A program made the position numbers and the translations under genes. A stretch of DNA of 63,456 nucleotides from an uncultured Clostridia bacterium (lineage in GTDB: Bacteria; Bacillota; Clostridia; TANB77; CAG-508). The notes under the pieces are model-generated. The model worked only from the letters and a program-made list of their open reading frames with translations, searched no databases and was not told the DNA's origin. Location: assembly GCA_934167495.1 (NCBI GenBank), contig CAKPKP010000010.1, positions 1 through 63,456 of the forward strand, read 5' to 3'. Position 1 is the stretch's first letter. Every line of letters begins with the position of its first letter. Shown one piece after another: positions 34,410-44,061 of the stretch.

Positions 34410-35282
34410 ATGAGTAAATTAATAGCAATAGATTTAGATGGAACACTTCTAAATTCTTTTGGAGAAATTTCAACAAAAAATAAAGAAAAATTAGTAGAAG
34501 CACATGAAAAAGGTGCAGAAGTAGTATTAGCATCAGGAAGAACAACCGAATCAATTTTAAATTTTGCAACAGAACTTGGAATATGTAATTATTTAATATC
34601 AGGAAATGGAGCAATAGTATACGACATAAAAAAGCAAAAAATATTAACCAATAAATTTATGAAAAAAAATAGATTGTTAGAAGTAATTAAAACTTGTGAA
34701 GAAAGTGGAATATATTATAACATTTATACTGAAGAAGCTGTAATAACTAAAAGTTTGAAATATAATACACTTTTTTATTCGAAAGAAAATGAAAAAAAAT
34801 CAGACGATAAAAAAACAAAAATTGAAATAATTGAAGACATATATAAATATGTAGAAGAAAGAGAAAAATGCGATTATACTAAAGTTACAATTTGTGCAGA
34901 ATCTTTTGAAATGTTTAGTAATGTAATTGAAAAATTAAAAGAAATAAAAAATGTTGAAGTGCTAGATGTTTCAAGAATGACTAAAAAGATAATAAAATGC
35001 GGTGATGATGAAATAAAATTAGAATATTTCTATACAGAAATTTCAAATGAAAATGTAAATAAATGGACAGCAATAGAATATTTAATGAAAATATTAAACA
35101 TAGATAAAAAGAATGTAATAGCAATAGGCGACAATATAAATGATAAAGAAATGTTATCACATGCAGAAGTAGGTGTGGCAACAGGAAATAGCAATCCTGA
35201 AATTAAAAAAATTGCAAAATTAGTAGTAGCAGATAATAATTCAGATGGAGTATCTGAAGCAGTTGAAAAAATATTAGTGTAA
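34410..35282 (+). CDS. Cof-type HAD-IIB family phosphatase
   Basis: A HAD phosphohydrolase of the Cof subfamily, probably acting on sugar phosphates or related small molecules. Motif I is IAIDLDGTLLNS (residues 5-16), motif II VLASGRTTES, motif III a lysine in the C-terminal core, and motif IV IAIGDNINDKEMLSHAEVGVATGNS; the C2 cap lies between. The length is 290 residues. ATG 34410 follows GTGGAG by 8-9 bp. The substrate cannot be predicted. Confidence 0.9.
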   Translation: MSKLIAIDLDGTLLNSFGEISTKNKEKLVEAHEKGAEVVLASGRTTESILNFATELGICNYLISGNGAIVYDIKKQKILTNKFMKKNRLLEVIKTCEESGIYYNIYTEEAVITKSLKYNTLFYSKENEKKSDDKKTKIEIIEDIYKYVEEREKCDYTKVTICAESFEMFSNVIEKLKEIKNVEVLDVSRMTKKIIKCGDDEIKLEYFYTEISNENVNKWTAIEYLMKILNIDKKNVIAIGDNINDKEMLSHAEVGVATGNSNPEIKKIAKLVVADNNSDGVSEAVEKILV

Positions 35283-35330
35283 CAAAAATATTACAAAACT
35301 ATTAAATTTTAGTTAAACAGTTCTAATATC

Positions 35331-35359
35331 TTGCTTTAGAATAAGAAATAATGTAAAAT
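35331..35359 (+). promoter_or_regulatory. Promoter of the Tad-like pilus locus
   Basis: TTGCTT (35331-35336), 17 bp, TAAAAT (35354-35359). A hairpin ATCTATATA/TATATAGAT (35393-35421) follows immediately before the AGGAGG site of the first gene. Confidence 0.5.
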
Positions 35360-35439
35360 GAAGTAAAGGTATTTTATCGAATATTGTTTTTTATCTATAT
35401 AAAATAAAGAAATATATAGATTTAAGGAGGTTTTTTAAC

Positions 35440-36351
35440 ATGGCAACAAATCCAATGCAAAGAAGAGCAAGAAATTCATTTTTAGCAGGTATGCTAGTAA
35501 CTTTAATTTTAGCAGTATTAGTAGTAGCGTTTTTATTTTATCAAATTATGAATTTAAAAAGTGATATAACAAATTTAAAGAAAGTACAAACACAAGCGTA
35601 TGTATTAACTCAAGATATAGAATCAGGAACTGCTGTAACAAGCGATATGTTTGTTACAAAAACAGTAATAACATCAGTACCAGCGTCTGATATAGTTTCA
35701 CCTGCATTTTTTATTAGTGATAACGACACTGAAAAAGAATATGTAGCAAAAATAAATTTACCAGCTGGAACAATAGTAACAGAGAATATGCTTATTGAAA
35801 AAGGCAACGAAGTTACAAATGATATGAGATTAATGGAATATAATATGATATTATTACCTACACAATTAGTAGAAGGAAATTTTGTTGATATAAGACTTTC
35901 TCTTCCTGGTGGACAAAGTTATATAGTTGTATCTAAGAAATATGTTGAAAAAGCAAATTTAGATACTATATGGATGAAGATGTCAGAAGAAGAAATATTA
36001 ACATTAGGAAATGCAATAGTTGAATCATACATAATAGAAGGCTCTAAATTAGAGGCTGTTACTTATCTAGAAGCAGGAACACAAGATGCAGCAACAGTTA
36101 CATATGCTGTTAGCGAAGAAGTAAGAGCAGCAATTGCAAGAAATCCAAATATAAAAGAAGAAGCTAAAAGTGCATTAGCTGAAAGATATCAAACTCAAGA
36201 ACAAGTTACTCAAAGAGTGAATGTAATAAATCAAGAATTAAATAAATATAATGACAATAGAAATGCTTCTGTATCAAGTGGTGTACAAGAAGAAATAACA
36301 AAAACAAAAACAAGTAGAGAGCAATATTTAACAGAATTAGGAGAAATCTAA
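35440..36351 (+). CDS. SAF-domain pilus assembly protein, CpaB-like
   Basis: The 303-residue protein has one N-terminal transmembrane helix (FLAGMLVTLILAVLVVAFLFY, residues 15-35) followed by an SAF-like domain outside the membrane: QAYVLTQDIESGTAVTSDMF and KINLPAGTIVTENMLI, the pattern of CpaB/RcpC. The C-terminal 80 residues are helical and charged. CpaB is a periplasmic or peptidoglycan-facing part of Tad pilus systems. It is first in the cluster, 36 bp before the next gene, with an AAGGAGG site. Confidence 0.7.
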   Translation: MATNPMQRRARNSFLAGMLVTLILAVLVVAFLFYQIMNLKSDITNLKKVQTQAYVLTQDIESGTAVTSDMFVTKTVITSVPASDIVSPAFFISDNDTEKEYVAKINLPAGTIVTENMLIEKGNEVTNDMRLMEYNMILLPTQLVEGNFVDIRLSLPGGQSYIVVSKKYVEKANLDTIWMKMSEEEILTLGNAIVESYIIEGSKLEAVTYLEAGTQDAATVTYAVSEEVRAAIARNPNIKEEAKSALAERYQTQEQVTQRVNVINQELNKYNDNRNASVSSGVQEEITKTKTSREQYLTELGEI

Positions 36352-36387
36352 AACTTCTAATGAATTTTACGAAAGGAATGAAAAAAT

Positions 36388-37080
36388 ATGCAAAAAGTTG
36401 CGTTTATAGGAAGTTATGATAAAGCTGATATGATATTATACATAGGAAAAATAATGGCAACAATGGGATATAAGGTTTTAATAATAGATTCAACTTTATT
36501 ACAAAAAACTAAATATATAGTTCCTTCAATAAGTCCTACAAAAACATATATGACATATTATGAAGATATAGATGTTGCAGTTGGATTTGACAGTATGGAA
36601 GGAATAGAGGAATATGCAGGACTTAAGGAAGATGAAGAATTAGATTATGATTATGCATTAATAGATATTGATACAAGTATTGCATATGAAAAATTTGAAT
36701 TAAAACCTACAGATAAAACATTTTTCGTTACATCTTTTGATGTATATTCATTAAAAAGAGGTGTAGAAGCTTTAACAAATTTTAAAGTACAAGTTCCTAT
36801 AACTAAAGTATATTTTACAAGAGATATGCTACCAGAAGAAGACGATTATTTTAACTTTTTAACTTTAGCTTGTAACGTAAAATGGAATGAAGAAATAATT
36901 TATTTTCCTTTTGAAAAAGGAGATCAATGTGCATTGTTTGAAAACCAAAGAATGTCAAAGATAAAATTTAGAAATTTAAGTACAGCATATGTAGATAGCA
37001 TATCATATATGACAGAAATAATATTAGAGTGTAGCAGTGGAGAAATAAGAAAAGCAATTAAGCAAATAGAAAAATCATAA
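36388..37080 (+). CDS. Degenerate ParA/CpaE-like protein without a Walker A lysine
   Basis: The 230-residue protein has the overall order of a ParA/MinD-type NTPase: MQKVAFIGSYDKADMILYIGKIMATMGYKVLIIDST corresponds to the P-loop strand, helix and second strand, and LDYDYALIDIDTSIA corresponds to the Walker B strand. The P-loop is replaced by GSYDKADM, with no GKT/GKS. It lies between the CpaB-like gene and a second, related protein, so a structural or regulatory role in localising the pilus machine is more likely than ATP hydrolysis. The assignment rests on pattern and context. Confidence 0.55.
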   Translation: MQKVAFIGSYDKADMILYIGKIMATMGYKVLIIDSTLLQKTKYIVPSISPTKTYMTYYEDIDVAVGFDSMEGIEEYAGLKEDEELDYDYALIDIDTSIAYEKFELKPTDKTFFVTSFDVYSLKRGVEALTNFKVQVPITKVYFTRDMLPEEDDYFNFLTLACNVKWNEEIIYFPFEKGDQCALFENQRMSKIKFRNLSTAYVDSISYMTEIILECSSGEIRKAIKQIEKS

Positions 37081-37099
37081 AATAAGGAGATGTTAATAG

Positions 37100-37933
37100 A
37101 TGGCAATAGTATCATTTTGGAGTCAAAACGAAAGAGAGAGTGGACAAACACTATCAATCGTGGCAACAACAACATATATGGCAATTGAGCATAACTATAA
37201 AATATTATTAGTTGATGCGTGTTTTGGAGACGATACAATAGAAAACTGTTTTTCAGATGCAAATAAGAATAATATGATGGCAAAAAGATTAAACCAAGGA
37301 AAAGTTGATATAGCATCTGGTGTAGAAGGTGTAATTAGTGCTATTGTTAGTAACAAAACATCCCCAGAAATAATAACAAACTTTACAAGACCAGTATTGA
37401 AAAATAGATTAGATATTTTATTAAGACAAAAAACAACAGATAGAAAAGAATTTGAAAATAATTTATTAATGTATCCAGAAATTCTTAGACTTGCAGCTAA
37501 ATACTACGATTTAGTATTTGTAGATTTAGGTAAAGGGTTAAGTAGTGAAGGAGTAAAGAAAGTACTAGAAACATCTGATGTAATAGTAGTAACAATGTCA
37601 CAAAGAATGAAAAATATAGACGATTTTACTACATTATCAGAAAATCCTATATTTTCAAAGAGAAATGTAATACCATTAATTGGTAGATATGATAAAAATT
37701 CAAAATATAATGCAAAAAATATTGCAAGATATATAGGTCAAAAGAAAGAGATATGTGCAATACCATATAATACATTATTATTTGAATCAGCAGATGAACA
37801 TACAGTTGCAAATTACTTTTTAAAAGTAAGAACTTCAAGCGAGACAGATAGAAATTCTGAATTTGTAAAAAATATTAAAAATGCAGATGAAACAATAATA
37901 TATAGGTTACAAGAATTACAAATGAATATGTAA
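37100..37933 (+). CDS. CpaE/ParA-like protein with deviant Walker A
   Basis: The 277-residue protein begins AIVSFWSQNERESGQTLSIVATTTYMA, matching the P-loop region of ParA/MinD proteins but with ERESGQT in place of KGGxGKT; the lysine preceding threonine is a glutamine. YKILLVDACFGD is the following strand, and YDLVFVDLGKGLSS resembles Walker B, then VIVVTMSQRMKNIDDF. CpaE homologues position Tad pili. It follows the previous gene by 19 bp with a GGAG site and precedes the ATPase gene. Confidence 0.65.
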   Translation: MAIVSFWSQNERESGQTLSIVATTTYMAIEHNYKILLVDACFGDDTIENCFSDANKNNMMAKRLNQGKVDIASGVEGVISAIVSNKTSPEIITNFTRPVLKNRLDILLRQKTTDRKEFENNLLMYPEILRLAAKYYDLVFVDLGKGLSSEGVKKVLETSDVIVVTMSQRMKNIDDFTTLSENPIFSKRNVIPLIGRYDKNSKYNAKNIARYIGQKKEICAIPYNTLLFESADEHTVANYFLKVRTSSETDRNSEFVKNIKNADETIIYRLQELQMNM

Positions 37934-37955
37934 TTAACGAGGGAGGAGCCCTAAC

Positions 37956-40029
37956 ATGAGTATAGCAAATTTGGCGTTAATGTTTGTAGTAATAGTTGTA
38001 GTTTTAATTGTTATTACAAACATAATTAAAAAGAATAAAAATGCTTTGGTAGAAGATAAAGTAGAAGTTGATGATAAAACTTACACATTAGACAAAATGG
38101 TTAAGTTTGTAAAACAAAGATTAGACGAAATAACAAAAATCAACCTTTACGATATAGGATTATCAGAAGAAGAATTAAAAAGAAGAAAAAGCAAAAAATA
38201 TGAATTAAAGAAAGCTTTAAAAGGATGTACATATGGAGATGTAAACGATAAGAAATATGTAAAAGAACTTATATACGACTTATTATATAAAGAATATGGA
38301 GTAAATGAAACTAACATATCTAAATCAATTCCATTCGATATTCCATCTCTTCTTACTTCACAAGATAAATTTGATATACTAATTCATGAATATAAAAAAG
38401 AATTTGGATATGAAGCATTAACACAAATTATAAAAAAATATAACTTAGCTGTATTAAAATATGTATCTGGGGAATCAAAACCTTGTTATGTAATAACAGA
38501 TGAAGAAATAGCAGATATATATGAACAAGAAAATTTTAACTTATCTTTTACAGATAAACTTGAAGTAGTAGTACAAAGAATATATCAAAAATATAAAGGA
38601 TATAGTACTATAGATGAAATAAGAGATATGAACATAGATGGTGTATCTGGTGGTGTATCTGGACTTCCAGAATCATTCTTAAGCCAAGTTGCCCAAACAG
38701 ATAGTGATTACTTAAAACAAGCAATGGAAAGTAAAGTTCCAAGAGCTTGTGATAGTATATGGATATTCTTCCAAGGTAAATCAATAAGATTAGCATTCTT
38801 ATCATTTGGAACAGAAAGCGAATTAAAAAGAGTATGTCAAAATATATATAAATACAATAACCCAGGACAATTATCAGATACAAATGGTTATAAAATCAAT
38901 GAAATGAAAGATGGTTCCCGTGTCGTTGTTGTTAGACCAAGTATGTCTGAAACATGGGCATTCTTCGTAAGAAAATTCGATACAAAAAGAGCAACACTAG
39001 AACAAATAATAAAATTTCCAGGAAAAGATGAAGCAATAGAATTATTAAAATATTTAGTAAAAGGTGCAAGAATTATCTCTCTAACAGGAGAGCAAGGTTG
39101 CCGGAAAAACAACAATGCTTATGGCAATGATAGAAAATATATACGAAACAATGAACCTTCGTATTACAGAAACTGCATTCGAGTTACACTTAAGAAAAAT
39201 TTATCCAACAAGAAATATATTATCAATGCGTGAAACAGAAACAGTTTCTGGACAAGAGTGTTTGGACGTTCAGAAAAAAACAGATGGATCTGTTAACATC
39301 ATCGGTGAGGTTGCAACAGACCCCGTAGCATCTTGGATGATTCAATCTGCACAGGTTGCATCTAAATTTACACTATTTACTCACCATGCTAAAACATTCC
39401 CAGACTTAGTAACAGCACTAAGAAACTCAATGTTAAGAGCTGGTGTATTCAAAAATGAAAAAACAGCAGAAGAGCAAGTTGTACAAGTATTAAACTTTGA
39501 TATTCACTTAGTAAAAGACTTTAGAGGCAGACGTTATATAGAAAGAGTAACAGAGTGTATACCAATAGAAGAAAAAAATGAATATACATATGATCACAGA
39601 AAAGAGAAAACTCTTGAAGGAAAATTTGATAAATTTATGGATAATGCTACTGTATATTTTACTAAAACAACAAATAAAGAATTATACAAATATAGAAATA
39701 TATTAGAGTTTTCAAACGATACATATGTATTAGTTAATAGAATATCAGATAACAACATTAGAGAAATGAGAAACAATATGGATGAAAATGATGTTGAAGG
39801 ATTTGATAGATTCTTAGAGAGAAACTGGGGAATTAAACCAGAAAAAATGCAATTTGGAAAAAATGAACCAGAAGTTGATATAGATGATTTAAAAACAATG
39901 GAAACAAGTGCAACACCAGTGTCAGAAATACCAATGCAAAAAGCAAAAGCAGTAAAAAAAGCAAAAACAGAAGTAGCAGAAGAAACAATTAAACCAAGAA
40001 GAAAGAAAAAAACAGATATAGAAGAATAG
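37956..40029 (+). pseudogene. CpaF/TadA-type secretion ATPase, split by one extra base inside the P-loop
   Basis: The first frame (37956-39233) has an N-terminal membrane helix (LALMFVVIVVVLIVITNII) and the CpaF N-terminal domain, reaching ISLTGEQGC; the second frame (open through 40029) continues GKTTMLMAMIENIYETMNLR with NIIGEVATDPVASW (Walker B/Glu) and TLFTHHAKT. Removing one C from the CC at 39101-39102 joins them into GEQGCGKTTM, a perfect Walker A, in a protein of about 690 residues. As written, the first frame reads on through CRKNNNAYG to 39233. Either the allele is inactive, or the base is an assembly error, or recoding occurs. The membrane anchor is unusual for CpaF. Confidence 0.8.
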
Positions 40030-40054
40030 ACGTTAGGGAGGTGTGGCCTAAAGC

Positions 40055-42130
40055 ATGAATGAGCAGATTTTACGTTTCATAATAATGGGAGCTGGAGGAT
40101 TATTTGCTATAGTTCTTATTGCATATTTTTTTGTTTCAAAAAAAATAAATAAAAAAGAAACTAAATATATAGCTTCATTAGTAGAAGGAACAAAACAAAC
40201 AAGTATGTCAATGGATATATTTTATCAAAGATTTTACTTATTTTGTACTAAAGTTCCAGTGTTCAGAAGATATGTATTAAAATTAAGAAGAAGACTAGAG
40301 ATTATAAATTTAGATGATGAATATTTAACAAGAAAACAGGCTGCACAAATAATGTTTAGAACATTATTTATAGCTTTTCCAGTTACTATTTTTATTATAT
40401 TATTAACTAAAAGCAATACTTTATTAATGTCTACTTTATTATTGCTTGAAGTGTTTTTAATAGAATCTATAATTACTGGAATGGTAGATAAAATAGATAA
40501 TAATTTGTTAAAACAGCAAATAGATATGTTCTCAGAAATAAGACATGCATACCATGAGACAAACATGATAGAAGAAGCAATCTACGAAGTAGCACAAATA
40601 GATGAAGTTGAAGTATCAAGACAAGCTGAAAAAATATACGAAGTATTAATTTCAGATGATCCAGAAATGGAATTAGAAAAATATTATGATATTGCACCAA
40701 ATAGTTTTTTAAAAGAATTTGCTGGTATATCATATTTAACAAAAGAATTTGGAGATAGAAAAGATAAGGATGGAGCATCTTTATTTTTAAAGAATTTAAA
40801 TAATATAACTCAAGAAATGCAACTTGAAATATTAAAAAGAGATAAATTAGACTATGTATTTCAAAGTTTATCAATTATCTCAACAGTTCCAATATTATTC
40901 CTAGAACCATTAAAAAATTGGGCAATAAGTCAATTTAGTTTTACAAAACAATTTTATAATGGAAAACTTGGATTTTTCTTACAAATTGCAATAATAGTTT
41001 TAACTTTTATATGTTATGTATTAACAAGAAAATTAAAAGATAATGGTAGTGTAGATACAGGAAGAAATATGGAAAATCCTTGGGAAGCAAAATTATATAA
41101 AAAGCCTTGGGCTAAAAAAATTATAGATTTATTTATTCCAAAGCAAGGTACAAAGCAACAAAGAAAAATTGCACAATTATTAAAAGAAGCAGCTTCAAAA
41201 TTAAAAATAGAATGGTTATATGTAGATAGAATTGCAATTACATTTGCTACATTTTTGGTATCAATGTTCGTATTTTGGCAAGTACATAATATTACAGTAA
41301 ACTATGTATATACAGAACCAGTATCAAATTATAATCTAATTGGTTCGATGAGTGCATCAGATGAAAAAAAGGGAATGGAAAAAACTCTTAGAGATAATAA
41401 ATATTTAGATTTATTTAGAAGTAGAAGAAATGTTACTGTAGATGATATAAAAAAGGATATGTCAAAAGATAAATATTATAAAGATGCTACAGAAGAACAA
41501 ATTCAAGAAGATGCAGAAAGAGTACTTGACAAATTACATACAATTCAACAAGAAAACTTTAAGTGGTTTGAATTATTACTTTCATTTGCTTTTGCTGGAA
41601 TTGGTTATTACGTTCCAATTGGAATTCTTATGTTCCAAAAAAGAATGCGTCAAATGGAAATGGAAAATGAAGTTATGCAGTTCCAAACAATTATATTAAT
41701 GCTTATGAAAATAGAAAGAGTTAATGTTGAAATGATTTTGGAATGGCTAGAAAGATATTCAAACATATTTAGAGCACCTATTTCAAAGTGTGTAAATAAC
41801 TTTGAAAGTGGACCATGGGAAGCTTTAGAAGAATTAAAAAATGATATAGCATTTCCTCAACTTATTCGTATAGTTGAAAGTTTACAATCAGCAGTAGAAA
41901 AAATACCTATAAGACAAGCTTTTGATGAGTTAGATACAGAGAGAGCTTATTATCAGGAAAAAAGAAAAGAATCTAATGAAAGATTAATTTCAAGAAAAGG
42001 GTTAATAGGAAAAGTAATAGGTTTTGCACCAATGGTATGTTTGTTTGTAGGATACTTAATAATACCTCTTTGTGTAATTGGATTAACTAGTATGGTTGAA
42101 GCATTTAGCACAATGTCAACAATGATGTAA
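40055..42130 (+). CDS. Fused TadB-TadC-like pilus platform protein
   Basis: The 691-residue membrane protein contains two type II secretion F-like (T2SF) units. The first half has helices near residues 8-28 and 105-155, a cytoplasmic region with QIDMFSEIRHAYHETNMIEEAIYEVA, and helices near 270-335; the second half has helices near 400-420 and 505-530, then MENEVMQFQTIILMLMKIERVNVEMILEWLERYSNIF and a C-terminal pair near 640-691. Tad systems usually encode TadB and TadC separately; here they seem to be one chain. It follows the ATPase by 25 bp. Confidence 0.75.
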   Translation: MNEQILRFIIMGAGGLFAIVLIAYFFVSKKINKKETKYIASLVEGTKQTSMSMDIFYQRFYLFCTKVPVFRRYVLKLRRRLEIINLDDEYLTRKQAAQIMFRTLFIAFPVTIFIILLTKSNTLLMSTLLLLEVFLIESIITGMVDKIDNNLLKQQIDMFSEIRHAYHETNMIEEAIYEVAQIDEVEVSRQAEKIYEVLISDDPEMELEKYYDIAPNSFLKEFAGISYLTKEFGDRKDKDGASLFLKNLNNITQEMQLEILKRDKLDYVFQSLSIISTVPILFLEPLKNWAISQFSFTKQFYNGKLGFFLQIAIIVLTFICYVLTRKLKDNGSVDTGRNMENPWEAKLYKKPWAKKIIDLFIPKQGTKQQRKIAQLLKEAASKLKIEWLYVDRIAITFATFLVSMFVFWQVHNITVNYVYTEPVSNYNLIGSMSASDEKKGMEKTLRDNKYLDLFRSRRNVTVDDIKKDMSKDKYYKDATEEQIQEDAERVLDKLHTIQQENFKWFELLLSFAFAGIGYYVPIGILMFQKRMRQMEMENEVMQFQTIILMLMKIERVNVEMILEWLERYSNIFRAPISKCVNNFESGPWEALEELKNDIAFPQLIRIVESLQSAVEKIPIRQAFDELDTERAYYQEKRKESNERLISRKGLIGKVIGFAPMVCLFVGYLIIPLCVIGLTSMVEAFSTMSTMM

Positions 42131-42142
42131 AGGAGGCTTTAT

Positions 42143-42919
42143 ATGGAAAATGCAGCTAAAGCATTAGGAATAGCAGGAGGAGTTTTAATAGCAATAGTCA
42201 TTTTAGCAAGTTTAATATATACATTTAAAAGAGTGAGCATGATACCAGAGCAACAAGAATATAAGAATGAAGTAAAAGAAGTTTTAAAATTTAATGAACA
42301 GTTTCAAGTGTATAATAAAAAATTAATGTATGGTGTAGATGTTGTATCTTGTTTAAATAAAGTTAGAGATAACAATAAAAAATCTCAAGATTATGTAGAT
42401 GGAGCATATGATATAAAAATATCTATTACAATAAACTCACCAGTGTACGATAGATTTGAAATATATTATATAGATACAACTTCAAAGCTAAAAAAAGAAA
42501 CTCAAATGACTTATAGTCCAGATCCGAAAGTTTGGGAGAGTATCGGTTTATCTGGCAAAACAGTGAAAAATATTTTTAAAAGTTCAAATTTTAAATCAAA
42601 TATAAGCAATGTTAGTGGAGAAACTTTATTTTCTAATATACAAGATTTGATATGCAAATCTAATTTAAATGAAGGAACATATACATATCTAAATGATAAT
42701 GATGATGAGTTACTTCATTTATCTAACGATACTACAAACATGGAAAGAGTTGAAATAAATCCAGATAAAACTAGTGAAAAAAGATGGACAAAAATAATAT
42801 GGAAAACAGCAGCATATGACTTTAAAAGCAAAAGATTTAAATGTACTAAAGTAGGGTATAGTTCAGAAGGCAGAGTAAATGAAATATGCTTTGAGGAAGT
42901 AGGGAAAAATAATACTTAA
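42143..42919 (+). CDS. Leaderless pilin-like protein 1
   Basis: The 258-residue product starts MENAAKALGIAGGVLIAIVI: a short polar N-terminus with Glu at position 2 followed directly by a hydrophobic helix (residues 8-28), like a mature Flp/Tad pilin with no leader. The region after the helix has FNEQFQVYNKKLMYGVDVVSCLNKVRDNN, a motif shared with the proteins at 43560 and, more loosely, 42959 and 44062. I infer a minor pilin or pseudopilin. It lies 12 bp after the TadB/C gene with an AAAGGAGG site. Confidence 0.6.
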   Translation: MENAAKALGIAGGVLIAIVILASLIYTFKRVSMIPEQQEYKNEVKEVLKFNEQFQVYNKKLMYGVDVVSCLNKVRDNNKKSQDYVDGAYDIKISITINSPVYDRFEIYYIDTTSKLKKETQMTYSPDPKVWESIGLSGKTVKNIFKSSNFKSNISNVSGETLFSNIQDLICKSNLNEGTYTYLNDNDDELLHLSNDTTNMERVEINPDKTSEKRWTKIIWKTAAYDFKSKRFKCTKVGYSSEGRVNEICFEEVGKNNT

Positions 42920-42958
42920 TGAATATTAACTTAAAGTAAAAAAGTAGGAGTATTAATT

Positions 42959-43501
42959 ATGGAAAATGCATCAAAAGCTTTAATTATGGCTGGTGGAATA
43001 TTAATAGCAGTATTTATATTAAGTTTAGCTGTGTATTTATTTAGAGGTGGAATTCAGCTTTCCTCTGGATACGAGGCAAAATTATCTGAGGAGGAATTAA
43101 AAAAATATAATTCTGCTTTTACAGCTTGTGCTTCAAAAGAATACGTACTTGCAAATGAGGTAGCTTCAATAGCAAATAAAATATATAGTATAAATTATAA
43201 AGAAAATGAAGATGGCGGTTCAGAGTTTATATATTTGGAAATAAAATCTGGAAGTGGAAATAATGTTAAACCAAAATATACTCTGGATGAAAAAACTGAA
43301 AAAAATAAAATAAATAATGGAAATATTCAAGAAGATTTAGAAAAATTTATAAAAAGATATTCAAATACAATAGTAGAAAAAAATAAAATAATATATACAA
43401 ATAAATTTAGTTGTTCTTTAGAATATTATCCAAATGGTAAGGTAAAAAAGGTCATATTTTATGCAATCAAATATAATAATGATATAAAATGGTTTAATTA
43501 A
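42959..43501 (+). CDS. Leaderless pilin-like protein 2
   Basis: The 180-residue product starts MENASKALIMAGGILIAVFI, almost the same N-terminus as its neighbours, then SGYEAKLSEEELKKYNSAFTACASKEYVLANEVASIANKIYSIN, a version of the shared motif (aromatic pair, then a helix ending in asparagine). The rest is a beta-rich extracytoplasmic region with no cysteine pair apart from single residues. I infer a pilin subunit. It has a TAGGAG site and is 39 bp after the previous gene. Confidence 0.6.
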   Translation: MENASKALIMAGGILIAVFILSLAVYLFRGGIQLSSGYEAKLSEEELKKYNSAFTACASKEYVLANEVASIANKIYSINYKENEDGGSEFIYLEIKSGSGNNVKPKYTLDEKTEKNKINNGNIQEDLEKFIKRYSNTIVEKNKIIYTNKFSCSLEYYPNGKVKKVIFYAIKYNNDIKWFN

Positions 43502-43507
43502 AATTAG

Positions 43508-43536
43508 TTGCAAACTTTATATGTTTATAGTATAAT
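43508..43536 (+). promoter_or_regulatory. Possible internal promoter in the pilin gene group
   Basis: TTGCAA (43508-43513), 17 bp, TATAAT (43531-43536), placed just before the short pilin-like gene at 43560. It could separate expression of later pilins from the assembly genes. Confidence 0.5.
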
Positions 43537-43559
43537 AAAATTATGTAAAAGGACGTTTT

Positions 43560-43991
43560 ATGAAAAAAGGATTATTAATTATATTATTAATATTTGCAGT
43601 AATAATGGCTATATTATTCATGAACCTAGAAAATGTAAAAGCTGTAAATAGAATGGCTCTAGAATTTAATAGTGAATATGAATATTATAATAAATCTAAT
43701 TTAAAAGGGTTAGATATTACTACATTAATAAATAAAGCAATAGATAATAACGAAAAATATGAAATAAATAAAACTGAAAATAATAGATACATAGAAGATG
43801 ATAAATATTCAATAAAAATACAAATAAAAATGAAATCAAATAATAAAACATACGATATGGAACAAATATATATATTAGGCACAGAAAAGTTTATAGCTTT
43901 ATTTGGAGATGTTACTTTTAAATGTACTAATATAGAATACCATAGTAAAACAGGTAGAATATCTAAAATGGTGTTTGAGTCTGAAATATAA
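43560..43991 (+). CDS. Pilin-like protein 3, basic N-terminus
   Basis: The 143-residue product has a short basic start (MKKGLLIILLIFAVIMAILFM) instead of MENA, then EFNSEYEYYNKSNLKGLDITTLINKAIDNN, which matches the shared motif of pilin-like protein 1 closely (F/Y-N, Y-N, G-x-D-x-x-x-L-x-N-K-x-x-D-N-N). The body is charged and beta-rich. It could be a minor pilin inserted by the Sec route. There is only a weak AAAAGGA site. Confidence 0.55.
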   Translation: MKKGLLIILLIFAVIMAILFMNLENVKAVNRMALEFNSEYEYYNKSNLKGLDITTLINKAIDNNEKYEINKTENNRYIEDDKYSIKIQIKMKSNNKTYDMEQIYILGTEKFIALFGDVTFKCTNIEYHSKTGRISKMVFESEI

Positions 43992-44061
43992 AGAAGTTTT
44001 TAATATTACTATATTAAGCATATAGTGAATTTATATACAAATATTCAAAGGAGGAAATAAA

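Noticed and set aside
38608..41699. CRISPR array or other regular repeat array in or near the pilus locus
   Set aside because: I looked for regularly spaced direct repeats and found none here or elsewhere in the window.
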